Assembly (NCBI GenBank): GCA_015067885.1
Contig: SVLO01000008.1
Span: 1 to 64,000, forward strand
From: Oscillospiraceae bacterium
GTDB lineage: Bacteria > Bacillota > Clostridia > Oscillospirales > Oscillospiraceae
Direction of reading: 5' to 3'
DNA: 64,000 bases
Below the pieces are notes generated by a model. It was not told the DNA's origin, ran no database searches, and saw nothing but the letters and a program-made list of their open reading frames with translations. The number at the start of each line of letters is the position of its first letter. The stretch's first letter is position 1. Positions 43,747 through 51,052 of this stretch are shown here, piece after piece. The translations under genes and the position numbers were made by a program.

Positions 43747-43775
43747 TTGATTTTTTGAAGGTACAGTGCTATAAA
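43747..43775 (+). promoter_or_regulatory. Promoter of lipoprotein gene 43840
   Basis: TTGATT, 17 bases, TATAAA with a TG extended -10 element. Confidence 0.65.
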
Positions 43776-43839
43776 TAACTTAAGAAAGGACAAGGGTTTG
43801 CAGGAACCCGGGGCCGGATGAAAAAGGAGAGTCAAAAAG

Positions 43840-45282
43840 ATGAACAGAAAGAGAGTAATAGGGCTGCTGATGAGTGTGGTTTTGATGCTGTCATGCGTGG
43901 CCTGTGGGTTGAGCAACAGAGAAATGGAAGATATCGCGGCGTCGTATATACGTCAAAACACCCAATTTCATCAGGTTACGGTGGATTCGGTCGAGGTACA
44001 TTCGAATACCTGGTTTTCGGCCGAGTGTACTGTGGCGCGCCGTGGCACTTTCTTTGATCTGAGCGGAACGGTCAGAATCAGCCTGACCCGGGTGGAAACA
44101 TTGGATGGCGTAAAATGGGAGCTTAGCGGCGACCCGATCTATTCCAACTGCACAAGCGCGTTCCACGAGCCGGGGGACGAGTATTACCTTTACAACAAGG
44201 GAAACACAACAGAGCTGTTTCAAATCAAGGAGATGACGGAAAACAGCGTGCGGGTCAAAGTGTATGGACACGACTTGGACAGTCCTATGATGTATGCTCC
44301 GGCCCGAGATGAATATTACAATGGCGAGCATACCTGGTCTTTGCGGTATTTGGAGCAACTGCAGTGTTTTGAGTTCGATTATTACGATGTGGGCAAGGAA
44401 TACCGCATTTATCCGGACTGGGTGGAAGTAAGCTTTGAAACTGCGAACGTTGGTGTGCGATACACGGATTACAAACGGGCGGAGTCCGAGAACCCCGAGG
44501 ATTATTGGTGGTTTGAGCGGGCTATGAACGCGGGGCGGACGCAGCCGGACGGTACGCAGGTGGGTGAAGACGAGCCGGTTGTAGAGCCTGACACCCCTCG
44601 GCCGGAGCCTCAGCAGCCGGAGGAGCCTTTGGTTGCGCAGCCTGAAGTGAAAACAGTGACTGGCGACAGCTTTTCTGGAGCGCTTAACACAACGGAACAA
44701 ACGGACTACTACAGTTACACAGCGCCCAGAACCGGTGTGTATTTCTTTGCTTTGGATATTAACGATGTGAACAAAGACTATCAGTTTTCTATTTACAACA
44801 GCAAAAAAGGTCGGGTGGTGCAGATCAAACGCTCTGGAGCAAGGAATGGCAGTTACCAGCGCGGGACCTGCGTTTCTTTGACAGAGGGAGAAACTTACGA
44901 GATACGAGTGGGCGAGGCGTGGAGCGCTTGTTCCTACACCGTTGCGATCATGCAGCCCAACGCGCCCGGACAACTTAGCGGCGAGGTCAGTCGGGGGACG
45001 TTCCGTTTTCCTGAGCAAAAGGACATATACACCTTTGCGCCAGCGGAGTCGGGTACCTATGAGTTTTACTTTGGCGACACAAAATCAGATGGGGACTACA
45101 CCATTACGATTCGTGAAGGGGAGAGCCGTCGGCTCATCAGTACGCGGGTCAAGGCCTTGCAGATCAACGACTGGACCATTGAACTTCCGCTGACAGCGGG
45201 ACAGGTCTATACCGTGGAGCTGGAGCAACTGGTACAGATGCGCGAGTACTCCGTGCGTGTAAGCAAGAAGGCAGAAGAATAA
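43840..45282 (+). CDS. Lipoprotein with Pro/Glu-rich linker and two pre-peptidase-like domains
   Basis: Exported lipoprotein of 480 residues. The signal peptide ends in the lipobox SCVACG. The first 240 residues form an unknown domain rich in Tyr and Glu. A Pro/Glu linker (VVEPDTPRPEPQQPEEP) follows. Two beta-sandwich repeats come after it: FSGALNTTEQTDYYSYTAPRTG and LSGEVSRGTFRFPEQKDIYTFAPAESG, which look like bacterial pre-peptidase C-terminal (PPC) domains. The domain order suggests a surface anchor plus spacer plus binding modules. Function unknown. Confidence 0.8.
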   Translation: MNRKRVIGLLMSVVLMLSCVACGLSNREMEDIAASYIRQNTQFHQVTVDSVEVHSNTWFSAECTVARRGTFFDLSGTVRISLTRVETLDGVKWELSGDPIYSNCTSAFHEPGDEYYLYNKGNTTELFQIKEMTENSVRVKVYGHDLDSPMMYAPARDEYYNGEHTWSLRYLEQLQCFEFDYYDVGKEYRIYPDWVEVSFETANVGVRYTDYKRAESENPEDYWWFERAMNAGRTQPDGTQVGEDEPVVEPDTPRPEPQQPEEPLVAQPEVKTVTGDSFSGALNTTEQTDYYSYTAPRTGVYFFALDINDVNKDYQFSIYNSKKGRVVQIKRSGARNGSYQRGTCVSLTEGETYEIRVGEAWSACSYTVAIMQPNAPGQLSGEVSRGTFRFPEQKDIYTFAPAESGTYEFYFGDTKSDGDYTITIREGESRRLISTRVKALQINDWTIELPLTAGQVYTVELEQLVQMREYSVRVSKKAEE

Positions 45283-45287
45283 TAGGC

Positions 45288-45324
45288 AAAGGGCGATGAT
45301 TCAAACAGAATCATCGCCCTTTTA
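45288..45324 (+). terminator. Terminator after lipoprotein gene
   Basis: AAAGGGCGATGATT and its complement AATCATCGCCCTTTT. Confidence 0.85.
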
Positions 45325-45341
45325 CTGCAAAAGAATATAAA

Positions 45342-45379
45342 AACACACACTTCTCTGCGGGAACAGGGGAGTGTGTGTT
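45342..45379 (-). terminator. Terminator of the XRE regulator gene
   Basis: AACACACACT ... AGTGTGTGTT hairpin; on the minus strand it is followed by TTTTATATT. It overlaps the end of the regulator gene. Confidence 0.7.
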
Positions 45380-45599
45380 ATTTGTATGGCCTTTTTTGGT
45401 CGGTCAAGCCGATGATGTAGTCTGCCGACAGATTGTAGTATTTGCAGAGGGTAGCCAAATCATCGATTTTAAGCTCGGCACGACCAACCTCAATATGATT
45501 GTATCCCTGTTGAGATTTGTTCAGTAATCGCCCCAATTCAGCCTGTGACAGGTCGCTGTCCTCGCGCAAACTCCGAAGTCGCTCTCGATAACAGGACAT
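45378..45599 (-). CDS. XRE-family helix-turn-helix regulator
   Basis: Small DNA-binding protein of 73 residues consisting almost only of an HTH_3 domain. The helix-turn-helix is LSQAELGRLLNKSQQGYNHIE, followed by the usual third-helix motif LKIDDLATLCKYYNLSADYIIGL. GGAGG precedes the start at 45599. It is divergent from the lipoprotein gene at 45772, and a large double palindrome in the shared gap overlaps both promoters. Autoregulation and control of that gene are inferred. Confidence 0.92.
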   Translation of the reverse strand: MSCYRERLRSLREDSDLSQAELGRLLNKSQQGYNHIEVGRAELKIDDLATLCKYYNLSADYIIGLTDQKRPYK

Positions 45600-45632
45600 G
45601 GGTATCCCTCCTTTGCGCTGTTAGGTTACCAT

Positions 45633-45672
45633 ACTCGGATATTGAGTATTGACATATACTCAATATCCGAGT
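45633..45672. promoter_or_regulatory. Perfect 17-base-arm inverted repeat: predicted XRE operator pair
   Basis: Arms ACTCGGATATTGAGTAT (45633-45649) and ATACTCAATATCCGAGT (45656-45672) are exact complements around TGACAT. Each arm contains its own half-palindrome of the form ACTC-N7-GAGT, so there are two operator boxes, centred 25 bases apart. The rightward promoter overlaps them. Confidence 0.85.
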
Positions 45673-45677
45673 AAGAT
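45649..45677 (+). promoter_or_regulatory. Promoter of lipoprotein gene 45772, embedded in operator
   Basis: TTGACA (45649-45654), 17 bases, TAAGAT (45672-45677). The right operator box fills most of the spacer and the left box adjoins the -35 element. A weak leftward promoter, ATGTCA, 16 bases, TATGGT, overlaps the same site for the XRE gene. Confidence 0.7.
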
Positions 45678-45771
45678 GAGTGTAAAGACACGGCGGAAAA
45701 GCAGGGGCTTTTCTTGCTGGATTGTCTGTCGGGACACACCGGCGTTTCAGTAAAAAAGGGAGGCAATAGAA

Positions 45772-47424
45772 ATGAGAACTCACACGAAAACCCGCTTCGG
45801 GCAATGCAGACGATGGTTGAGCCTGTTGTTGGCAGCAATGATGCTGACGACGCTTGTATCCTGCGGCGGGAAGTCCAATGAGAAGCTTATTGAGGAGCGG
45901 CTCACCACCTTTGCCACCGCTTATAACGGCGGCGATATACAGGGGGTATTGTCCTGCTTCAACATGGAAACGCGAAATGCTTGCCAGGCGATGATAAATT
46001 TGTTAGGTGGTCTTGCAAGTGCAGGTACGGGACTCGGCATTGATCTGAATGATTTGTTTGCCCTTGGGGTGAGTATGGCCCCAGGGGATTTCATGGGACT
46101 GAAAATCAATGAGATCGTGGTTGAAAAGGACGGTAAGCGCGCAACGGCGGCAACAACCATGAAGCTGGTCGACGAAGATGAGGATCAGACAGTGTACTTC
46201 ATCATGGTCTATGAAAACGACGGCTGGTACATTGAGGATATGTCCCTGCAGGCCAATATCGGCTCTTCGCAAACCGGAGTGAATGTTAACGTTCTGAGTG
46301 CGCATGAAGTTGACGATGGATTTTCGGTAATAAATAAGTTTCAAATGAATTCCCAAGCGTACTGTGGAGTAATTAATGCCGAGGGAGAGATTATTTACGC
46401 CACTCCAGTAGGCGAAAGCTTTGTGTGGAAGAGTGCGGGAAATGGTTGCGGGTTTGTCATGCTCGAACCAGACGTAGGAAGAATGTATTACTCATATATT
46501 GTGTTCGACAGTGATGGAAAGAAAACCTTCACAGTGAACGGAGATGTATTTGACTTGATAATTGGTTGCGGTGACGGTCTGCTTTTTGTCTACAAGGATA
46601 CATCCACCATCGAGAAAGAGGAACATTCTTACGGTGTTTTAGATTGCAACGGAAATTGGATTACTCCGCTCACGGCAGGACCGGAACTAATACTGCCGGA
46701 GAGCAAACGAGAGTTTTATAAATACGTTGGCGACGGCGCATTTATGTCGGATGGCAACTTGAATACCTACAATAAACGGTATAGGAATATTTTGTACAAC
46801 AGCCATACAAATTGTGCTTATTTGATTAATTCTGATTATGGGTATATAACGAGTTATCCTGAAGAAGAAGGGGCAGAAAAAACAGATTTGCCAAGAAAGT
46901 ATATTATCAATCCAGATGGAACGGCCGAGGCTATGCCTGAAACGGCCATAGATGTGCGGGATAATTTGGTATGGATGGGAACAGATACGGGTATCCAAAT
47001 TTTGGACAGAGAAACCGGTATTACAAGAGAATATACCGAGTTTCCAATCGACATGATTCGTGCCGTAAAATATGACAGCGATTCCGAAACATTTACAGTG
47101 ATTATACAAGGTGTGGACGGTAAGGTATATTTCACGGTAATCGATAAGGAATGCAATCAGAAGTTTGACCCAATTGTTTCTTATCCTACGGGTTGGAATG
47201 GCATCTATTATATCTATCCTGGCTCAAATGGCAGAATTGCCTATTGCGACGAGAGTGGTGTCTACAAGGTAATCGACACCGACGGAAACGTGATCGTTCC
47301 CAACACCCAGGGGTTCACGAGTATTGGCGCATACAGTGGTGGAATGGCATTGGCAAGCAAGGACCAAAGCTGCTTCTTCCTTGATGTGAACGGACAGGTT
47401 TTGGACATTAAGCTGCCGAACTAA
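45772..47424 (+). CDS. Large lipoprotein with NTF2-like N-terminus and repeat-type C-terminus
   Basis: Exported lipoprotein of 550 residues. The signal peptide ends in the lipobox TTLVSCGG. Residues of about 35-160 (LTTFATAYNGGDIQGVLSCFN ... VYFIMVYENDGWYIEDM) resemble an NTF2-like or DUF4878-type domain. The rest is repetitive beta sequence (GVINAEGEIIYA; GVLDCNGNWITP; VIDTDGNVIVP) in the style of WG repeats. It is AT-rich relative to the core genes, like the lipoprotein at 41345. Its promoter lies inside the XRE operator. Confidence 0.82.
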   Translation: MRTHTKTRFGQCRRWLSLLLAAMMLTTLVSCGGKSNEKLIEERLTTFATAYNGGDIQGVLSCFNMETRNACQAMINLLGGLASAGTGLGIDLNDLFALGVSMAPGDFMGLKINEIVVEKDGKRATAATTMKLVDEDEDQTVYFIMVYENDGWYIEDMSLQANIGSSQTGVNVNVLSAHEVDDGFSVINKFQMNSQAYCGVINAEGEIIYATPVGESFVWKSAGNGCGFVMLEPDVGRMYYSYIVFDSDGKKTFTVNGDVFDLIIGCGDGLLFVYKDTSTIEKEEHSYGVLDCNGNWITPLTAGPELILPESKREFYKYVGDGAFMSDGNLNTYNKRYRNILYNSHTNCAYLINSDYGYITSYPEEEGAEKTDLPRKYIINPDGTAEAMPETAIDVRDNLVWMGTDTGIQILDRETGITREYTEFPIDMIRAVKYDSDSETFTVIIQGVDGKVYFTVIDKECNQKFDPIVSYPTGWNGIYYIYPGSNGRIAYCDESGVYKVIDTDGNVIVPNTQGFTSIGAYSGGMALASKDQSCFFLDVNGQVLDIKLPN

Positions 47425-47485
47425 ATACTGTTAGATGAGCTTTACACGCGATAGCGGTTGAAACACTTGGGAATAAGGAAAGAAC

Positions 47486-47517
47486 AACGGCGGACGGGAT
47501 CTCCCATCCGCCGTTGT
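47486..47517. terminator. Right copy of 30-base terminator repeat
   Basis: AACGGCGGACGGGA-TC-TCCCATCCGCCGTT with one C-A mismatch in the stem. It differs from the copy at 43668 in two bases. It serves the convergent AraC gene on the minus strand. Confidence 0.8.
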
Positions 47518-48315
47518 TTATTTGGGTTGCAGCTTTTTTCGGTATTGCAGTGGGGAGCAGCCTACCTCCAGCTTGAAGGCCCGGCAGAAGTAGGAGGTAC
47601 TGCTGAAGCCGCAGCGGTCGCTGATCTCGGTGATGGGGGAGGCGGTCTTTTCCAGCTCGCCCTTGGCCAGGATGATGCGGGTCTGCAGAATGTACTTCAT
47701 CACCGAGGTGCCGGTATGCTCCTTGAACCGGCGGCAGAAGTAGTATTTGCTGATGCCGACGGCCTGACAGATGTTGTCGATGTCCAGGTCGGCGGAGATA
47801 TGCTCGTTGATGTACTTGATGGCCCGGCCCATGAAGCCGCCGGCGGTGGCGGTGCTGTCCGTGGTGTAGCGGTTGAGCAGATAGACCAACTGCAGCAGGC
47901 AGGACAGCAGGATGGGCTCCCGATCCTCCCGGTCGATGCCGGTAGACACCTGCTCGAAAATTTGGTCCACCATGGGCCGCTGTTCCGGGGGGATCTCGGC
48001 ATAGACCAGGGACTTGGCGAAAAAGTCCTTGTACTTCGGATTCTTGCCCAAAAGGTCGAAGATTTTGGAGAAGATGGGGGAGGAAATCGTCAGCTTGGTG
48101 CGGTCATACTCCTCGGGTACGTCGGGCATGGTGTAGTGGTAGGTGCCGGCGGGGAGAAAGGCCAGGGCGCCGGGTTTGATGGGCAGCACCTTTTCCCCGG
48201 TGACGAGGCTGCCGCCATCAGAGTAAAAGTAAATGAACAGGTTCCATTTGGGTGCGTGCCAGGTTTTGTAATGCGGGTCCTTGCCGATGTCGTGCGGATA
48301 AAAGGCGGTTTTCAT
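47518..48315 (-). CDS. AraC-family regulator of the sialic acid operon
   Basis: Transcription factor of 265 residues. The N-terminal half is a cupin-like sensing domain (KPGALAFLPAGTYHYTMPD). The C-terminal half has two helix-turn-helix motifs, DIDNICQAVGISKYYFCRRFKEHTG and ITEISDRCGFSSTSYFCRAFK. ATG 48315 follows GGGGTG; the track start is 9 residues longer. It is divergent from the ROK/nanE/nanA/nagA operon, so it probably activates it. This is not the usual RpiR or NanR regulator of sialic acid genes. Confidence 0.9.
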   Translation of the reverse strand: MKTAFYPHDIGKDPHYKTWHAPKWNLFIYFYSDGGSLVTGEKVLPIKPGALAFLPAGTYHYTMPDVPEEYDRTKLTISSPIFSKIFDLLGKNPKYKDFFAKSLVYAEIPPEQRPMVDQIFEQVSTGIDREDREPILLSCLLQLVYLLNRYTTDSTATAGGFMGRAIKYINEHISADLDIDNICQAVGISKYYFCRRFKEHTGTSVMKYILQTRIILAKGELEKTASPITEISDRCGFSSTSYFCRAFKLEVGCSPLQYRKKLQPK

Positions 48316-48409
48316 ACGTATCACCCCGACACATTGTACCACATTTTATGAAAAAAGCAACAGGAGTAAAAAATAGGGCAATAATAATCTATTTTTCAGA
48401 GGGATGTAA

Positions 48410-48418
48410 TGCTAAAAT
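48410..48418 (+). promoter_or_regulatory. Extended -10 promoter element of the sialic acid operon
   Basis: TGC-TAAAAT without a clear -35 hexamer, as expected for an activator-dependent promoter; 35 bases before the ROK gene start. Confidence 0.45.
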
Positions 48419-48452
48419 ACAACTATAAAATTAGCGAGGAAGGGGGAGGACG

Positions 48453-49382
48453 GTGAAGATCCTGACGCTGGACGTGGGTGGTACCGCGGTGAAAGCGGCG
48501 CTGCTGGACGAGGAAAATCGGCTCTCGGATGTGCGTGAATTTCCCTCCCAGCCGGGGCCAGCCCCGGTGCTGGTGCAGCACGCCCTCAATGCGGCGGGGG
48601 CCTATGACGACTACGATGTGCTGGCCGTGTCCATGACTGGGCAGATCGACCACGCCACCCAAACCGTACTCTTTCGCAGTACTCTGCAGCCGGGGGAGAA
48701 GCCGGAATACCCGGTGGGAGAGGTGCTGCGCCAAGACGTTGGAAAGCCGGTCTACGTGCTGAACGATGCCAACGCCGCCACTTTGGGCGAGGGCTGTTTC
48801 GGCGCAGCCAGGGGCTGCCGCAACTTCCTGTGCCTGACCTACGGCACCGGTGTGGGCGGCGGCATCGTGCTGGATGGCAATTTGCTGACCGGCCATCGGG
48901 GCATTGCCGGGGAAATCGGCTACATGGTCACCCACGTGGGCGGACTGGACGGCAAGTACGACCAAAGGGGCGCCTATCAGCAGTACGCCTCCACCACCGC
49001 CCTGGTGCGGGAGGGGAGGAGGGTCGTCCCTGAACTGGAAAACGCCCGGCAGCTCTTTGACTGGCTGCCCACAGCGCCCGCCCTTCAAAGAGTTGTGGAC
49101 AACTGGGTGGACGAAATCGTGGAGGGCCTGCGCAGCCTGACCTACATCTTCGACCCGGAGTGCTTTGTGCTGGGCGGCGGCGTGATGGAGCGCGAGGACG
49201 TGCTGGAGCAGGTGCGAAAGCGTTACTACGGCTACGCAAGTCCCTTTATGAAGGGCGTGGAGCTGGTCCGGGCGCAGCTTGGCAATCGGGCCGGTATGTA
49301 CGGCGCGGCGGCCTTCGCCCGCTGGGCCATGGCGCACTCTGACGATACCAAACGAATTGGCTGTTTTATCAGCGAGAAATAA
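48453..49382 (+). CDS. ROK-family kinase, probable N-acetylmannosamine kinase
   Basis: Sugar kinase of 309 residues starting with GTG after GGGGGAGGA. The ATP-binding motif LDVGGTAVKAALLDE and the glycine-rich GTGVGGGIVLDGNLLTGHRGIAGEIG are clear, and LGGGVMERED follows. The zinc-binding CxCGxxGCxE motif common in ROK proteins is missing at the expected place (THVGGLDGKYDQRGAY). Being the first gene before nanE and nanA, it probably phosphorylates ManNAc. Confidence 0.85.
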   Translation: MKILTLDVGGTAVKAALLDEENRLSDVREFPSQPGPAPVLVQHALNAAGAYDDYDVLAVSMTGQIDHATQTVLFRSTLQPGEKPEYPVGEVLRQDVGKPVYVLNDANAATLGEGCFGAARGCRNFLCLTYGTGVGGGIVLDGNLLTGHRGIAGEIGYMVTHVGGLDGKYDQRGAYQQYASTTALVREGRRVVPELENARQLFDWLPTAPALQRVVDNWVDEIVEGLRSLTYIFDPECFVLGGGVMEREDVLEQVRKRYYGYASPFMKGVELVRAQLGNRAGMYGAAAFARWAMAHSDDTKRIGCFISEK

Positions 49383-49398
49383 GGAGTGGGTGAGTGAA

Positions 49399-50088
49399 AT
49401 GAACAAGGAACAGATTTTTGAGGCGATCAAGGGCGGCTTGATCGTATCCTGCCAGGCCCTGCCCGACGAGCCGCTGCACAGCAGCTTCATCATGGGCCGT
49501 ATGGCCTACGCCGCCAAGCTGGGCGGCGCGGTAGGTATCCGCTGCAACTCCGTGGAGGATATTAAAGAAATCAAAACCACGGTGGATCTGCCCCTCATCG
49601 GCCTGATCAAGCAGGACTATGAGGGCTGCAAGGTGCGCATCACCCCCACCATGAACGAGGTGGACGCCCTGGCCCAGGTTGGCGTGGATATCATCGCCAT
49701 GGATGCAACCAACCGGCCCCGACCCGACGGACGCAGCATTGCCGAAACCTTCCCCGAGGTGCGGGCCAAGTACCCCGACCAGTTGTTTATGGCCGACTGC
49801 GCCACCTACGAGGAGGCGGTGCAGGCCCAGGCGCTGGGCTTTGACCTGGTGGGTACCACCATGAACGGCTACACCGACGATACCCGCCACACGCCGCCCC
49901 CCAACTTCGATTTTATGCGTAAGCTGGCGGAAAACCTGACCATCCCCGTGGTGGCGGAGGGCGGCATTTTCTCCCCAGAGCAGCTCCGCACGGCCATGGA
50001 CCAGGGGGTCCACGCCTGTGTGGTGGGCTCCGCCATCACCCGTCCCATGAAGATCACCCAGCGCTACGTCAAGGCGCTTGAAAAGTGA
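49399..50088 (+). CDS. nanE: N-acetylmannosamine-6-phosphate 2-epimerase
   Basis: TIM-barrel enzyme of 229 residues that turns ManNAc-6-P into GlcNAc-6-P. Motifs are GLIVSCQALPDEPLHSS, GAVGIRCNS, LIGLIKQDYEG (catalytic lysine), DIIAMDATNRPRPDG and VVAEGGIFSPEQ. ATG 49399 is used; GTG 49390 is an alternative with a poorer-spaced site. It is second in the sialic-acid operon. Confidence 0.96.
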   Translation: MNKEQIFEAIKGGLIVSCQALPDEPLHSSFIMGRMAYAAKLGGAVGIRCNSVEDIKEIKTTVDLPLIGLIKQDYEGCKVRITPTMNEVDALAQVGVDIIAMDATNRPRPDGRSIAETFPEVRAKYPDQLFMADCATYEEAVQAQALGFDLVGTTMNGYTDDTRHTPPPNFDFMRKLAENLTIPVVAEGGIFSPEQLRTAMDQGVHACVVGSAITRPMKITQRYVKALEK

Positions 50089-50105
50089 GAAAAGAGGTAC
50101 ATAAC

Positions 50106-51017
50106 ATGGCTGTTGATAAGAAGTTTACCGGTGTTTTTCCTGCGTTCTACGCCTGCTACGACGATAAGGGCGACATCTCCCGGGACCGCGCGTCCAAACT
50201 GGCGGATTTCTACGCCGGGGTGGGGGTCAAGGGCCTGTACGTAACCGGAAGCTCCGGCGAGTGCGTGTTCCACAACGTGGACGAGCGTAAGGCCACCCTG
50301 GAGGCCGTTGTGGAGGCGGTGGGAGACAAGATGACCGTCATCGCCCACATTGCCGCACCCTCCACCCGGGACAGCATCGAGCTGGCCCGCCACGCCGAGA
50401 AGCTGGGTGTGGACGCCATCGCCATGGTACCCGGTTTCTACTACGGCCTGAAGGTACCCGTGGTGCGCAAGTACTGGTGCGACGTGCTGGAGGCCACCGA
50501 CAACGTCCCCCTGTTCATCTACAACATTCCCGGCACCACCAACGGCTTTAATCTGCCGGTGGAGCTGCTGCAGGAGATGCTGGCCACCGGCCGTGTGGCC
50601 GGTGTGAAGAACTCCTCCGGCTCCGTGCAGGACATTTTGAAGTTCCGCATGGCCGGCGGCGAGGATATGGCCATCTTTAACGGCCCCGACGAACAGTATG
50701 TGGCCGGCCGCATGATGGGCGCCTCCGGCGGCATCGGTGGCACCTACGGCTATATGCCCGAGGCGTTTTTGAAGCTGGACGCCCTGGTCAACGCCGGCCA
50801 GATGGAGAAGGCGGCCCAACTGCAGAAGGAGATCACCGCCATCATCTACGACACCCTGAAAATCGGCTCTCTGTACGCCGCGGCCAAGGGTGTGCTGCGG
50901 CTGCGTGGCCAGGAGCTGGGCGGCGTGCGCGCCCCCTTCCTGAACCTGAAGGATGGCGACGAGGCGGCCGTACAGGACATCCACGAGAAGATCCAGGCGC
51001 TGCTGGCGCGCTGGTAA
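50106..51017 (+). CDS. nanA: N-acetylneuraminate lyase (DapA/NanA family)
   Basis: Class I aldolase of 303 residues that splits sialic acid into ManNAc and pyruvate. The phosphate/carboxylate motif GSSGECVFHN, the catalytic tyrosine in FIYNIPGTTNGFNL and the Schiff-base lysine in VAGVKNSSGSV are all present. ATG 50106 follows AAAGAGGTAC. DapA cannot be ruled out by sequence alone, but the position between nanE and nagA favours NanA. Confidence 0.92.
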   Translation: MAVDKKFTGVFPAFYACYDDKGDISRDRASKLADFYAGVGVKGLYVTGSSGECVFHNVDERKATLEAVVEAVGDKMTVIAHIAAPSTRDSIELARHAEKLGVDAIAMVPGFYYGLKVPVVRKYWCDVLEATDNVPLFIYNIPGTTNGFNLPVELLQEMLATGRVAGVKNSSGSVQDILKFRMAGGEDMAIFNGPDEQYVAGRMMGASGGIGGTYGYMPEAFLKLDALVNAGQMEKAAQLQKEITAIIYDTLKIGSLYAAAKGVLRLRGQELGGVRAPFLNLKDGDEAAVQDIHEKIQALLARW

Positions 51018-51052
51018 AAGCATAACACGTTGCGGGAAGGAGGAATGATGGG

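Noticed and set aside
40925-47517. Integrative element with att sites at tRNA-Pro
   Set aside because: No integrase gene and no repeat of the tRNA 3' end were seen in the window, so an attachment site cannot be supported.
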